Assembly: GCA_016081115.2 (NCBI GenBank)
Contig: CM071926.1
Coordinates: 15,761,971-15,825,970 of the forward strand
Length of the DNA: 64,000 nucleotides
DNA from: Rehmannia glutinosa
Lineage: Eukaryota; Streptophyta; Magnoliopsida; Lamiales; Orobanchaceae
Reading direction: 5' to 3'
This document shows, piece after piece, positions 47,674-58,800 of this stretch. Within the stretch, counting starts at the first letter, position 1, and each line of letters opens with the position of its first letter. The position numbers were made by a program, and so were the translations under genes. The notes under the pieces are model-generated. The model searched no databases, was not told the origin of the DNA, and saw only the letters and a program-made list of their open reading frames with translations.

Positions 47674-48065
47674 TGAAGAATTCAATTCAAACTTTTTCAA
47701 CCATCATCCAGAAACAAGCGGTCTCATCTATAACCGGCCTGGCCTATTCACTTTATAACAACTGAATTTTGACAAACAAGGTGCAACAATTTTTTCATGG
47801 TTGAAGTTTTCAACCATTCACACCTTCTTCCATCTTTATAAACAGAACACATTTCATCAGTTTAAAATCATCCCTTGTAAGTGGAGATCGAGCAGAGAGA
47901 TCCTTGACAGTGATCAATCAATCCTTGAGAGATTGAGTGAGAGTTTTTGAGAGTTTTTTTCTGAGTTTATAAATCTCCTTGTAAATCTATTCTTGTGAAA
48001 TAGAATTGGTATTTTGCTCTCAAATTCAACCATATAGTTTCATAATGATCTTGTGATACCCGACA
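47674..48065 (+). repeat. 5' LTR of the third copia element
   Basis: A 392-bp LTR from TGAAGAATTC to ACCCGACA. The 3' part, TAGTTTCATAATGATC, is uninterrupted and serves as the empty-site reference for the Helitron in the 3' LTR. Confidence 0.88.
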
Positions 48066-48067
48066 AG

Positions 48068-48080
48068 TGGTATCAGAGCC
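48068..48080 (+). promoter_or_regulatory. tRNA-Met primer-binding site of the third copia element
   Basis: TGGTATCAGAGCC stands two bases after the LTR end, an exact match to the usual plant copia site. Confidence 0.93.
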
Positions 48081-48289
48081 TCGTCGGAGTGCTCGTCGGA
48101 ATTTGCAGAGGTCTAGAAAATTTGAGGTTTGCAAAATTGGTCGAAACTCAATTTCTAACACTCCATTGGATTCCTCTCGTTGATACGAGTCCGTACTTAT
48201 TTCGGATTGAAAAACGAACATCGAACAAAGTTGTACGAGTTGGCGGAACTTTGGAGATCAGCAGTAAATTATGCAGATAATTTTTCTGT

Positions 48290-48830
48290 AAAACCAGGCC
48301 CTGAGTTTTATATATTTCATTTTGTGACCCCTCAACTTTCTAAAAATTTCATTTTGATCCCTCAACTTTTTAAAAATTCATTTTGGTCCCTGAACTGTCA
48401 AGAATTACATATTGGACCCTAAACGTCTTGATATTTCAGTTTGGTCCCTATACTTTCAGAAAATTACAAATCAATCTCAAATTTTTTAGAAATTGAAATT
48501 GTAAACCCAAAGTGCCTATACTTTCATAAAATTATAGATCAATCTCACAGGCTTGCAAATTCGTAATTCAAAGCACAAAATCCATGTTCTCAATATCCAC
48601 ATGCTCCATATCATCTATTCTCATCATGATCAATTCGCACTCAATACCCAAGTCAAAACAGCACACAAATTTTCAAATAATCCTCCAAGGTCACAACGCA
48701 CACCATAAAACAGTTTACTCACTCCCTAAAAACCTACTAAAGCAATAAACATGCTAAAACTGTAAACGTGTGTTTAATGCAATGCAACCTAAATGCTATA
48801 CATGCAACTATATGAAATGTCAAAGCCATT
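48290..48830. other. Non-coding filler in the gag position
   Basis: Repeated phrases such as CCCTCAACTTT with TTTCATTTTG and TTGGTCCCT at 48290-48510 resemble a MITE interior. The rest is unremarkable. It replaces gag, protease and the integrase core, so the element was deleted here. Confidence 0.45.
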
Positions 48831-49337
48831 CTGGGGAGAAGCAGTCAGAGTTGCTTGCTACTTGATCAACAAGTCACCATCAATACCACTGAATTTGAAG
48901 TTCTGGAGAAACTGTGGTTTGGAAAGGATCCATCATACTCCCATTTGAGAGTATTTGGATGTTTAGCATATGCACATGTATCCAAAAAGCTCAGACAGAA
49001 ACTTGATGCAAGGACCACTCCATGCATCTTCATTGCCTATGGAGATGAAGAATTTGGATACAAATTATGGGATCCAAAGGAGAGTAAGGTGATCAGAAGT
49101 AAGGATATAGTGTTCCATGAAAGTAAGACAATAGAAGACATTGAAAATCCCACAATATCTCAAAAGTCGAATATTGGTGCTCAAATCTCAGATGCAGTAC
49201 CAGAACTGTTTGTGAGATACGGTGACATAGTGCTAGAAGATATACCAGAAGCAGAATATGAGGAGGTGGAAGAAATTGTTGAGCCGAGGGAGCCACAACC
49301 CACTCTACCAAATGTTTATGTACCATCAGAAAGCTAG
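48831..49337 (+). pseudogene. copia integrase C-terminal fragment (third element)
   Basis: Begins with a KPFWGEAVRVACYLIN-type track and then, in another frame, HLRVFGCLAYAHVSKKLRQK, CIFIAYGDEEFGYKLWDPK and VIRSKDIVFHESK. These are the usual copia sequences between the integrase core and RT. An acidic linker follows. Confidence 0.82.
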
Positions 49338-49479
49338 ATGATGGTGAGTCTCCTCAGATTGTTCCAGAAATTCGTATGTCTGAACGAGGATGAAATTCAT
49401 CTAGAAGATATTCAGAATCCGATTACCTCCTCCTTACTGAATATGGAGAACCAGAGAGTTTCCAAAAAGCAGTTATCAT

Positions 49480-50415
49480 AAGAATAAAATAAAATGGCTA
49501 CAAGCAATGCAGGATGAAATGGAATCTCTGCAGAAGAATCATAGTTATGAGATCATAGAACTTCCAAAAGGGAAGAAGACACTAAGAAACAAGTGGGTGT
49601 TCAATTGAAGAAAGATAGCAGCGGAAATGTGGTGAAACACAAAGCTCGGCTGGTAGTAGAGGGATTCGGCTTGCTTATGTTTCCCGATGGAACCATGCCG
49701 AGGTGAGTGGGCCATTTTTGGTAAGCAGAGACTTTGATGAGATTTTTTCACTAGTAGTCAAGATGACATCAATTAGAGTTATTCTTAGTTTAGTAGCAAG
49801 TGTGAACTTCGAGCTTGAACAAATGGATGTGACACGGAGATCTAAAAGAAGAGATCTACATGGAGCAGCGAGAAGGTTTTGAGATTTTAGGTGATAATCT
49901 AGTTTGCAAACTCAAAAAGAGCTTGTACGGTCTGAAGCGGGCACCAAAGGCAGTGGTACACGAAATTTGACTCGTGTATGGTGAGTCAAGGCTACAAGAA
50001 AACTAATACAGATGAGTGTGTTTACATTCAAGATTTTTTAGATGGAAATTTCGTTGTTTTTCTTATATATGCAGATGATATTCTGATTGTGGGAAAGGAT
50101 ACAACGAAGATTAGTGAGCTAAAGAAAGAACTTTCGAAGTCCTTTGACATGAAAGACTTAGGACCGGCTCAACAGATTTTGAGAATGCAGATAAGTCAAT
50201 ATAGAAAAAATCAAAGGTTATGGCTATCTCAGGAGAAGTATATTGAACGGGTGCTTGAGAGGTTCAATATGAAAAATGCCAAACCAGTTAGCATTCCACT
50301 AGCCAACCACTTCAAGTTGAGCAAGAGTGCATGCCCCCCGTCCAAGGAAGAGGACGTATCATATTCTTCAGCAGTTGGAAGTCTAATGTATGCAATGGTG
50401 TGTACAAGACCAGAT
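49480..50415 (+). pseudogene. copia reverse transcriptase fragment (third element)
   Basis: Motifs in shifting frames are WLQAMQDEMESLQKNHSYEI, KKTLRNKWVFN, and the catalytic LIYADDILIVGKDTTKISEL (about 50065), where the usual YVDD reads YADD. Then come DMKDLGPAQQILRMQI, YIERVLERFNMKNAKPVSI and YAMVCTRPD. The frame is cut after RPD by the solo LTR. Confidence 0.85.
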
Positions 50416-50704
50416 TGTAAGTCCAAGCGGCTACGATAATCTAGAGGAGGGTGAATAGATTATCTCCATCTTTTCGATTTCGCCCTCTTTTTCGAACCAA
50501 AAGCTCAAGCACAATAATAAAGGTGCGGAATGTAAACAACACACGTCAATTTATAGAGGTTCAACCCACCTAGGGCCTAATCCTCTACCACCCCAATATA
50601 TCGGGATGGATTTTGAAAGAAAAAGATTTTATTAATTTACCACAAATTAATACAACACCAACTCACAACAACACCTTGAAGAGCACCACACTCTTCTTCA
50701 ACAC

Positions 50705-50840
50705 CACCTTTGAGATTACCACAATCTCACTTGAAGATTACCACAATCTCCAACGGCACCTTGTGAAGATTACCACAATCTTCAACCTTGAAGAATACCA
50801 AATTCTTCAACACCTTAACAAGAAGATTACCACAATCTTC
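50705..50840. repeat. Short repeats of AGATTACCACAATCT in the solo LTR
   Basis: About five imperfect, irregularly spaced copies of the partly palindromic word GAAGATTACCACAATCTTC or its short form. Spacing is uneven, so this is not a regular satellite. Confidence 0.75.
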
Positions 50841-51582
50841 TTACACCTAACACCTAGATCACCCAAGTGTGTTCATACCACAAGAACACTCACAAGGATA
50901 TCTTGTGTTGAATGATTACCCAAATTCAAGATTACAACTCGATAATTGATAATACAATAGAGTGCAAGTGTAATCAAGAAAAGCCTAGACCTCAAGAATG
51001 TGAAAGTGAATAGCTAGGCAAATGACAACAAGAAATAAGACAATGTAAGAACAAGTGTATTCTTGAGTGTATCTTGTTGTGTTGTAGTTTTCTCTCTTAT
51101 TGTTGTGCTTCAAAACTTCCTCTATTTATAGGAGATGATTGATACTTGATAGGCTCCTCTTGGAATCTGATTTCTACAAAAAATTGCAATTAAAAACAAG
51201 ATTATAGCTGTTAGAAATCAATTCCACAATTTAAGGAAAAGTCATCTTTGCACAACGGTTAGAATTTTTTTGTCAAACTTAAGGATGACGTGTCGCACAA
51301 ATAGACGCGTTTGAAAATGAGGAAACACATTTACACAGCGGCCGGTCGACGGGGTCCGACGGTCGACCCGCGCGGAATGGTCGAGCAAGACCAAAAACGA
51401 GTCGAAGCTCTGTTTGAAATTGCTCCTGTGCAGGTCGTCACCGCCGGCCGACCGGTCGACCGACCGGTTGCCTATAGGGCAACCGGTTGCCTGACCATTT
51501 TTCGCAAACATGAAGTTTTTGTTTTCCTCGACTTTCGTGCACGGGTTGCTCTATACGGCGACGGTTGACCTCAAAACAAAAA

Positions 51583-51870
51583 TGTTGTCCATTTTTATAT
51601 CGAAAATAAACTTCAAAAAATACTCCGAAAAATATTAAAACCATTTTAAATCATTTCGGAGTATTTGGACAACCTTTAAAACCATTGTTTTGGTATAAAA
51701 ACAAAATCATCAAAATCATTAAAAGTGTTGTCCAATTTTATCTAAAATAAAACTTGAAGAAATACTCCGGAAAATATTAAAATCATTTTAAATCATTTAG
51801 GAGTATTTGGACAACTTTTAAAACCATTGTTTTGGTGTAAAATCAAAATCATCAAAATCATGATAAAACC
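51583..51870. repeat. Two-copy direct repeat of about 143 bp
   Basis: Units start at TGTTGTCCA (51583 and 51726). Both contain AAATACTCCG, ATTTTAAATCATTT, GGAGTATTTGGACAAC and AAACCATTGTTTTGGT. AATACTCCG and CGGAGTATT can pair within a unit. Confidence 0.85.
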
Positions 51871-51882
51871 ATTTATCAAACA

Positions 51883-52256
51883 CAGATATTGATCACGCAG
51901 TGGGAACAGTGAGTCGTTTTCTCTCTAACCCTGGAAAAGAGCATTAGGAGATAGTGAAATGGACTCTCAGGTACTTGAAGAGTACGTCAAAAATATGTCT
52001 TTGTTACGGGGGAGCTGATCCAGTCTTGGAGGGCTATACAGATGCAGATATGGCAGGAGATCTTAATAGTAGAAAATCTACTTCAAGATTTCTCTACACT
52101 TTCGCAGGGGAAGTTATTTCATGGCAGTCAAGACTGCAGAAGTGTGTTGCTTTATCCACAATAGAAGCAAAGTATATTGATGTCGTTGAAGCTGGAAAAG
52201 AGCATTGGGAGACATAATAGGAATGATTGTTCCGGATATGGCTGAAGGGGGAGAAT
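51883..52256 (+). pseudogene. copia RNase H fragment and polypurine tract (third element)
   Basis: Continues the copia frame after the solo LTR: KWTLRYLKSTSKICLCYGGA, EGYTDADMAGDLNSRKSTSR, QKCVALSTIEAKYIDVVEA. RNase H is incomplete after KEHWE. GAAGGGGGAGA near 52243 is the polypurine tract. Confidence 0.87.
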
Positions 52257-52615
52257 TGACGAATTCAATTTAAACTTTTTAAACCATCATCTTGAAACAA
52301 ACAAATTCATCTATAGCTGGCATATTCACTTTATAGTAGCTGAATTTTGACAACCAAGGTGCAACAGTTTTTTCATGGTTGAAGTTTTCAACCATTCACA
52401 CCTTCTTCTATCTCTATAAATAGAACACATTTCATCACTTGAAAATCATCTCTTGTAAGTGGAAATATCATAGAGAGCAGAGTGGTCCTTGAGAGTCATC
52501 AAATTAATCCTTGAGAGATTGAGTTTTTTTTCTATGAGTTTGTAAACCTCCCTGTAAATCTATTCTTGTGAAATAAAATTGGTATTTTTCACTCAAATTC
52601 ATCCATTTAGTTTCA

Positions 52616-55272
52616 CTAGTTAAGTGTACGTGCGTTGCACATACTCCATATAATTCCTATTTAATTAAAATTCAACCTTATAAATGGAATAATTTTTTAT
52701 TAAATTATTTTTTATATATAGTAAATGGCACTCGTGTAGTTTGATGATCCTAAAATAAAATTTGTAAAATTAAAATTAAACTTCTTTGTAGGTAAAATAT
52801 GGTTAGAAAATTTTGAACCCCAAACACGATATATACATAATGTATCATTGAACAAAATACAATGGATATTAAAAAAGCTAAAGAGTAATTAAAAAATTAT
52901 TCCAAGAACTCATTTTGCATCAATTTAACTCTTGTTTTACTTTTTTAAGTGTCTCATTCTTCTTCATGTTTGGCTTTGAGATTTTTTTGCAACTTTTTTT
53001 AATTCATTCTTAGCCCAAGCATGATTGATTGACGTGTGGATGTCTTCTTCTTTTTGTCCATCTCCGAAATGTGTATGTGTTATCTCTCGACTAAGCTATA
53101 ATATTAAGTTTTCCATTACCACCCATGCCTTTACTTTTTTATTAAGAATAATGAGCAAGTAAATTTCTTTTCGTATGTTATCATTTCCAAACACCTATTT
53201 TCGGTTTTGTACTATTCATAAAATCGAAAATATTTTGTTTCAAGTGCTTTTACTAAAAATAACTCATTTTAAATTAATTTTTAAAGCTACTTTTTCGTAC
53301 ATATTCTCCTACCATGTCATTCAATCGCATTTATTAAATTTACATCACTATCTCTCACTTTTCACTAAAAATTAATTGTTAAGCCAACCCCTAACTTACC
53401 AATAAAATCATTTTCAAATACATATTGTATGACTTAATTTTGTGTAAATATTAAAAAGAAATACTCAACCAAATATCAATTCATTTCTATTCAATTATTT
53501 ATTTTCAAATTTTTACATTCAACCAAATATATTTTCAAATTTCACGCAAAAACCAACACTCACTCTTAAGGAAAATAATCGAAATGAAAATTCTCAATTG
53601 AAATGTGGCCATATTAGCCCTTAGCTCCATAATATCTCACTCGTGATATTGTTCTGGTTAAATTAAATATTTATATATTAGTAATGAAGATAAAGTAAAC
53701 TAATCAATACAATTGGAAATGGTCAATAAATTAAAATTGAAAGAAATTAAAGTCGCATGGTTATATCATATAAATTATTAAACCACGATCCATTTTCATA
53801 TACTATGCAAACTATATATTAATGGAAAAGGAGACATAAAAATATGAAGAAATATAAGTAACCTATAATATAATATTATTACATATTCAATCAATGTTGA
53901 ATATTTATTTATTGAGATCTCGATATATATAGTCACTGCTACTCAAACATAAATGAAGCACATTGTATGACATTCAACTTAATCTATATTTAAAATTCAT
54001 GAAATAATGATTTGATGGATTAATAAAATATTTAAGTACTTCAAAGATTATTAATTTGTTGTTGTTGTTACAAAATATTCTTTGTTAGATTTATTGCAAA
54101 TAAATAATTTCTTTGAAATAATAATACATATCCTCTAAATAAATTAGTTAATATACTACACAGGTTAACTATAGATATTGAGTACATGTATAACATTGTT
54201 GATATGATTGTTAATTCTTTCAATATATACTTTATTTTTAGCAAGTATAGATCGCAATGAATTATTAACGAATTGTTTATATAACTGAATTCAACAAAAA
54301 ATTAAAAAAATATAAAACCATATATGTTTTTATGTTTAATTTACAATCAAATTTTCTCTTGTTTGGTTTTGATATTGGAGACATCTCTATTTATATTACT
54401 TTAATTTTTTTGCATTAGATGCATTATAAATAATTAATCGTGTAATGTTACATGCTAAAATTTAATAACCTAAGTTTTTCCATTGATAAAAAAAATTGAA
54501 TCTAAATCATGTTAAATCGTATATACATTATTATAAAAAGAAACAAAGATAAAGATTATTGAATAAAGCTTGGATAACAATTTTTTTTCAAAATTGTAGT
54601 AATGACTTATATATATTTAACTAATCTTAAACCTAATTATTTTTATTGGAAATACATATATTATTTTGTATTTCACAATGGTCTCAAACCCCATCTTCAT
54701 GTATCTAAAAATATGTATCATTTAATTATCTCACAATTTAGGGAGGGTGATAGATGATAAATTTATTATTTTATGGGATATTTGCAACCAAACGCGAATT
54801 TTAGAAAATATATTTTATCCTCCTATTTATTTAAATCAAACTAAATAAATTAATCTTATTTATTTATTCTTTGTCTTCATTTAGTTATAAATTCATACTC
54901 TTGTTCTTTTTGTGTAGATGTATTAGTTATTAAGAAAATTAAAGAAAAATATTATAAATGTACATTTTTACATAACACTCAACTTTAAATGGCTAAATTA
55001 TCTCGTTTGAAGTCTTTTATATATGTTTATGACATATGGTTGAAAAGCTCGGATATCTAGTTTAATATGAAATGAATATTATTTAAAAATTCAAAATATT
55101 TTAAAATTACAATTAAATGAAAGCATATAAAAAGAGATTGAAATATAAAGAGACACTAATCATATTATCAAAAAAAATTAAAACAAAATCAATATAGGAA
55201 ATTATTTAATCGCCCTTTAAACTAACTTTACTATAAGGATATTTTTGGCAAATCAATAAGTATAGATATAGA
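52616..55272 (-). mobile_element. Non-autonomous Helitron (2657 bp) inside the 3' LTR
   Basis: On the minus strand it starts TCTATATCTATACTTATTG and ends GTGCAACGCACGTACACTTA then ACTAG. That is a short hairpin (GTGC/GCAC) followed by CTAG. It lies exactly between A and T of the host LTR (TTTCA|TAATGATC), whose uninterrupted form is in the 5' LTR at 48037-48050. The interior is AT-rich with no Rep/helicase ORF. Family is inferred from the ends, hairpin and A/T insertion site. Confidence 0.82.
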
Positions 55273-55295
55273 TAATGATCCTATGATACCCGACA

Positions 55296-55835
55296 AAAGG
55301 TATTTCATCTCTTATTTTTATCCTACGGATAATTGATACGTGTATAAAAAGATTACCCTATTAAAAAACCACAATTTAAGCTTGGTTTATAATTCAAAAA
55401 TAATATGATAATTTTTATATACGTGTCAATGATCTGTGTGGTGGAATAGGAGATGAAACACCCTTTTAATTAGAACACAACATCGCATCCGTAATAAAAT
55501 TCCTATTTAAGGTTCTCAGTTGATAGAAATTTTCATTAATTATAACCTTCCTGTTGGAGAACATTCCATATCTAAATATGAAGATCGAGTTCAAAGTTCA
55601 AATTAATATTACTAGCTCATGATATATATGAGCATCCACAAAAGCACCACCAGTTTACAGTTCAAAATCTCTCTGCTTTTCATTCCTTCACTAAAAAGCC
55701 AAAGAAAATTTATTGGTACTTAAAAGTCCCTCCCACTGAAACAAACAATGCAAATCATGCTAAATACTATTTAAGAGAAAGTGATGTGCAGGGCAGAAAA
55801 TCAACTGTTCTTTGTTCTAACAAAGTTAGGAAAAA
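55296..55835. other. Upstream region of the subtilase gene
   Basis: No ORF or repeat ends are recognised. AT-rich tracts include TATTTAAG near 55769, a possible TATA-like site about 65 bp before the start codon, but this is not firm. Confidence 0.4.
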
Positions 55836-58800
55836 ATGGATATGTTTAGTAGACTTCAGTATTGTTTCCTCTTTGTCTTGTGCATTCTGATTTGGAGATG
55901 CCGAGGTGACGCTATAGATGATAATAGGCAGGCAAGAGGCTAATTTGAATACATCTTCTTATATATTTTATGGTTAATTACAAAAATGTCCCTAAGGTTT
56001 AACTCAACTATCTTCTAAAATTCTCAATATATACCTCCTTGATTTGTTTCTATATTTTACGAATCGCACCTTAAGTAGGGGATATTTGTTAGGAAATACA
56101 AACTCCAAGTGGTGTTTGTAATATCTTGAGGGGGTATTTGTAATTTTGAAACATAATTGAGTTTTTTTATTTTTTGTCATTAGGTAAAAGCTTAAGGGTA
56201 GTTTCTGTAATTATCCCAGAAAATTTCGACCAATGGGTAAATTAGGATAATTGGAGTCCCTTCTTGGATCCCAATTTTTCAAGAAGCATATATTGAGGAT
56301 CTCTCTTTGTTTTTGTCTATTTTGACTATTGGTAATTTTTCTAACAGGTTTACATTGTTTACATGGGAGCCCTTCCTGAAAAAAATTATTCACCTTACCA
56401 CAGTAACAAGCTACAAGAACAGCACATAAGTATGCTTCAAGAAGTAGTTGATGAAAGGTAACAATCATTTGACGAATAGTATTACACTACAAGAAAAAAC
56501 TAATTTATTTACCTATTGAAGAATATGTAGGTAAATATATTAAGATAACATAAAAGTGTAGATAAATATTTATCAACAAAATAAAAAACTATTAGTAATT
56601 TATACCTACAATATTTATGTGTAGATAATTTTTTAAGAACGGCTTGTGATTTGTCGGGAATTAGTCGGTATTAGTTTGGGGGGAAATAATATTTTGTATT
56701 GTTCTGTCTGTATTCTGTAGATAACTAATTGTAAACAAAAATTTGTCGGCTGTTACTATGTTTTTCTTAAATACAATAGTATTGGTATGTCTATATTGAT
56801 CATTTGATATTGTTTCCTTAGTTATATAAGCAAGGCCTTAGTTAGAAGTTACAAAAGAAGTTTCAATGGTTTTGCTGCTTCCCTTACAAACCAAGAACAA
56901 CAAAAGTTAGCCAGTGAGTTCATTATATGCTTTACTAACATAAACATTTTACATAAAGCAAATTAAAGTGACTTTTCCATCACATTTTACAATTTTATGC
57001 AGGCTTTGGAGATGTGGTATCAATTTTTCCAAGCAGAACACTGTGGCCTCAGACGACCAGATCATGGGACTTCTTAGGTTTGCATGAAGATGTTAATCAA
57101 CATTCGAACACGGCAAGTGACATTGTAATAGGTGTTCTTGATTCTGGAATATGGCCAGAATCCGAGAGTTTTAGCGATCAAGGTTTCGGCCCTATTCCGA
57201 AGAAATGGAAAGGAGTTTGTAATGGTGGCAGCAATTTTACTTGCAACAAGTAAAACTTAATTTCTTCCTATATTATTGCTTCCATTTTATTTCAGGGTAA
57301 ATTATTACAATTATTATCCCTAGGCCGGGTTTAGCTTAGTTATAAAAACTTTAATTATCTTTCAAATTTACATATACCCCTTGAAGTATCACAATCACAT
57401 CTTTAAGGTATGTATTTTGCTTAACCTCTTTATTGAGGATGCAATTTGTAAAACAAATTAAAATAAATATTATTAATTGCGGTATTTGTAGTTTTTAAAG
57501 ATAACTAGGTTTTTTGTAATTGAATCTGAATTAGTATATTTTGTAATGGAAAATTTGTAGAATTTGTTCGGTAACTTGGCCTATTTAAACTTTTGGTCCC
57601 CTAAGTTGTCAAAGTTTGGTCTTAGTTCAATAACATTAATGATATAGACAATATGTCATCAACATTCCAATCCAAATCAGTAATTTCCGACAAAATTAGA
57701 ATTATGGTGAAAATCAGGCCAAGTGTCCCAAATTTTTATTGCAATCCAAATCAGCAATTTCCGACGAAATTAGAATTCTGGGGAAAATCAGGCCAAGTGT
57801 CCCAAATTTTTAAAGTTACTGAACTAAGACCGATCTTTGACAACTTAGCGGATCAAAAATCTAATTTTTAAAGTTACTGAACTAAGACCGATCTTTGACA
57901 ACTTAGCGGATCAAAAATCTAAAGAAGCTAAGTTATTGGACGAATTTGACAATTTTCTTGCAATTAACAAGCAGAAGATATAGTATTTCTTTATTCTTGC
58001 AATATGGTTGTGTAATATTACCAACTAAAGCCATGAACTATGACATATCCCCTTGTTTGACAGAAAGCTGATCGGGGCTCGTTTTTACACCTCCGGTGTA
58101 CCTAACGCCGAGACGGCCAGGGACACAATCGGCCACGGTACTCATACGGCCTCAACAGCAGCCGGAAACTACGTAAAAGACGCAAGTTTCTATGGCATTG
58201 CTCAAGGCACCGCCAGAGGAGGGGTCCCTTCAGCCAGAATTGCAGCGTACAAAGTTTGTCACTCGGGTTGCAAGGAAGCAGATATACTAGCGGCGTTTGA
58301 TGATGCGATAGCTGATGGAGTCGACATCATTACGATCTCATTGGGATCTTTCATGGCAATGGAAATGAGATACGATAGCATTTCGATTGGATCCCTTCAT
58401 GCAATGCAGAAAGGTATATTGACTGTGCATTCGGCGGGAAATAACGGTTTTGCGCCCGAGACGGTCAGCAGTGTCGCGCCATGGATTTTGACGGTCGGCG
58501 CTAGTAGTATGGATCGTGGGATTATCACCAATATCGCGCTTGGAAATGGCAAAAAAATTGATGTAAGAATTTTTCTTAGGGTTAACTACCAAAAATACCC
58601 TTGAGGTTCAGTCTAATTATTAAATTAGGGGGGGGGGGCTCAAATATCTTTTAAAAGTACAAATACCCTTTGATTTTTATTTCTATTCTACAAATTACAC
58701 GATCAAGAAGGGGTTATTTGTTAAGTAAATACAACTCAATGAGTCAGTTTATTCCTTGAGTGAATCAATTCACTCTTGCCCAAGGGAGAAACTTCTTCGT

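Larger units (their letters stand above)
50416..51882. mobile_element. Solo LTR (1467 bp) inserted in the third copia element
   Basis: It begins TGTAAGTCCAAGCGG and ends TTATCAAACA. CAGAT flanks it at 50411-50415 and 51883-51887, a perfect 5-bp target duplication. Removing it rejoins the copia frame RPD-IDHAVG, so it is a clean insertion that later lost its internal region by LTR recombination. It contains AGATTACCACAATCT repeats (50705-50840) and a 143-bp direct duplication (51583/51726). Confidence 0.88.
47674..55295 (+). mobile_element. Third Ty1/copia element, gag-deleted, with nested solo LTR and Helitron
   Basis: The 5' LTR is 47674-48065 and the 3' LTR is 52257-52615 plus 55273-55295, split by a Helitron. 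A primer site follows the 5' LTR and a polypurine tract (GAAGGGGGAGA) precedes the 3' LTR. Gag and most integrase are missing. Integrase C-terminal, RT and RNase H remnants are present, with a solo LTR in RT/RNase H. Flanks AATGG and AAAGG are a 4-of-5 target duplication. It is dead. Confidence 0.88.

Noticed and set aside
48068..48080. tRNA-Met gene fragments at the TGGTATCAGAGC sites
   Set aside because: Each is only the 12-13 base primer complement beside an LTR or viral start; no tRNA fold exists around it.
50705..50840. CRISPR-like spaced repeats
   Set aside because: The genome is a plant, repeats are degenerate and unevenly spaced, and there are no cas genes.
51338..51560. Open frames in the GC-rich part of the solo LTR (51511-51242 minus, 51311-51568 plus)
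   Set aside because: Palindromic CCGGTCGACCG-type words make both strands open; no protein features, and it lies inside an LTR.
55760..55780. TATA box for the subtilase at TATTTAAG
   Set aside because: AT-rich surroundings make such words common; no transcription start evidence, so not listed as a promoter.
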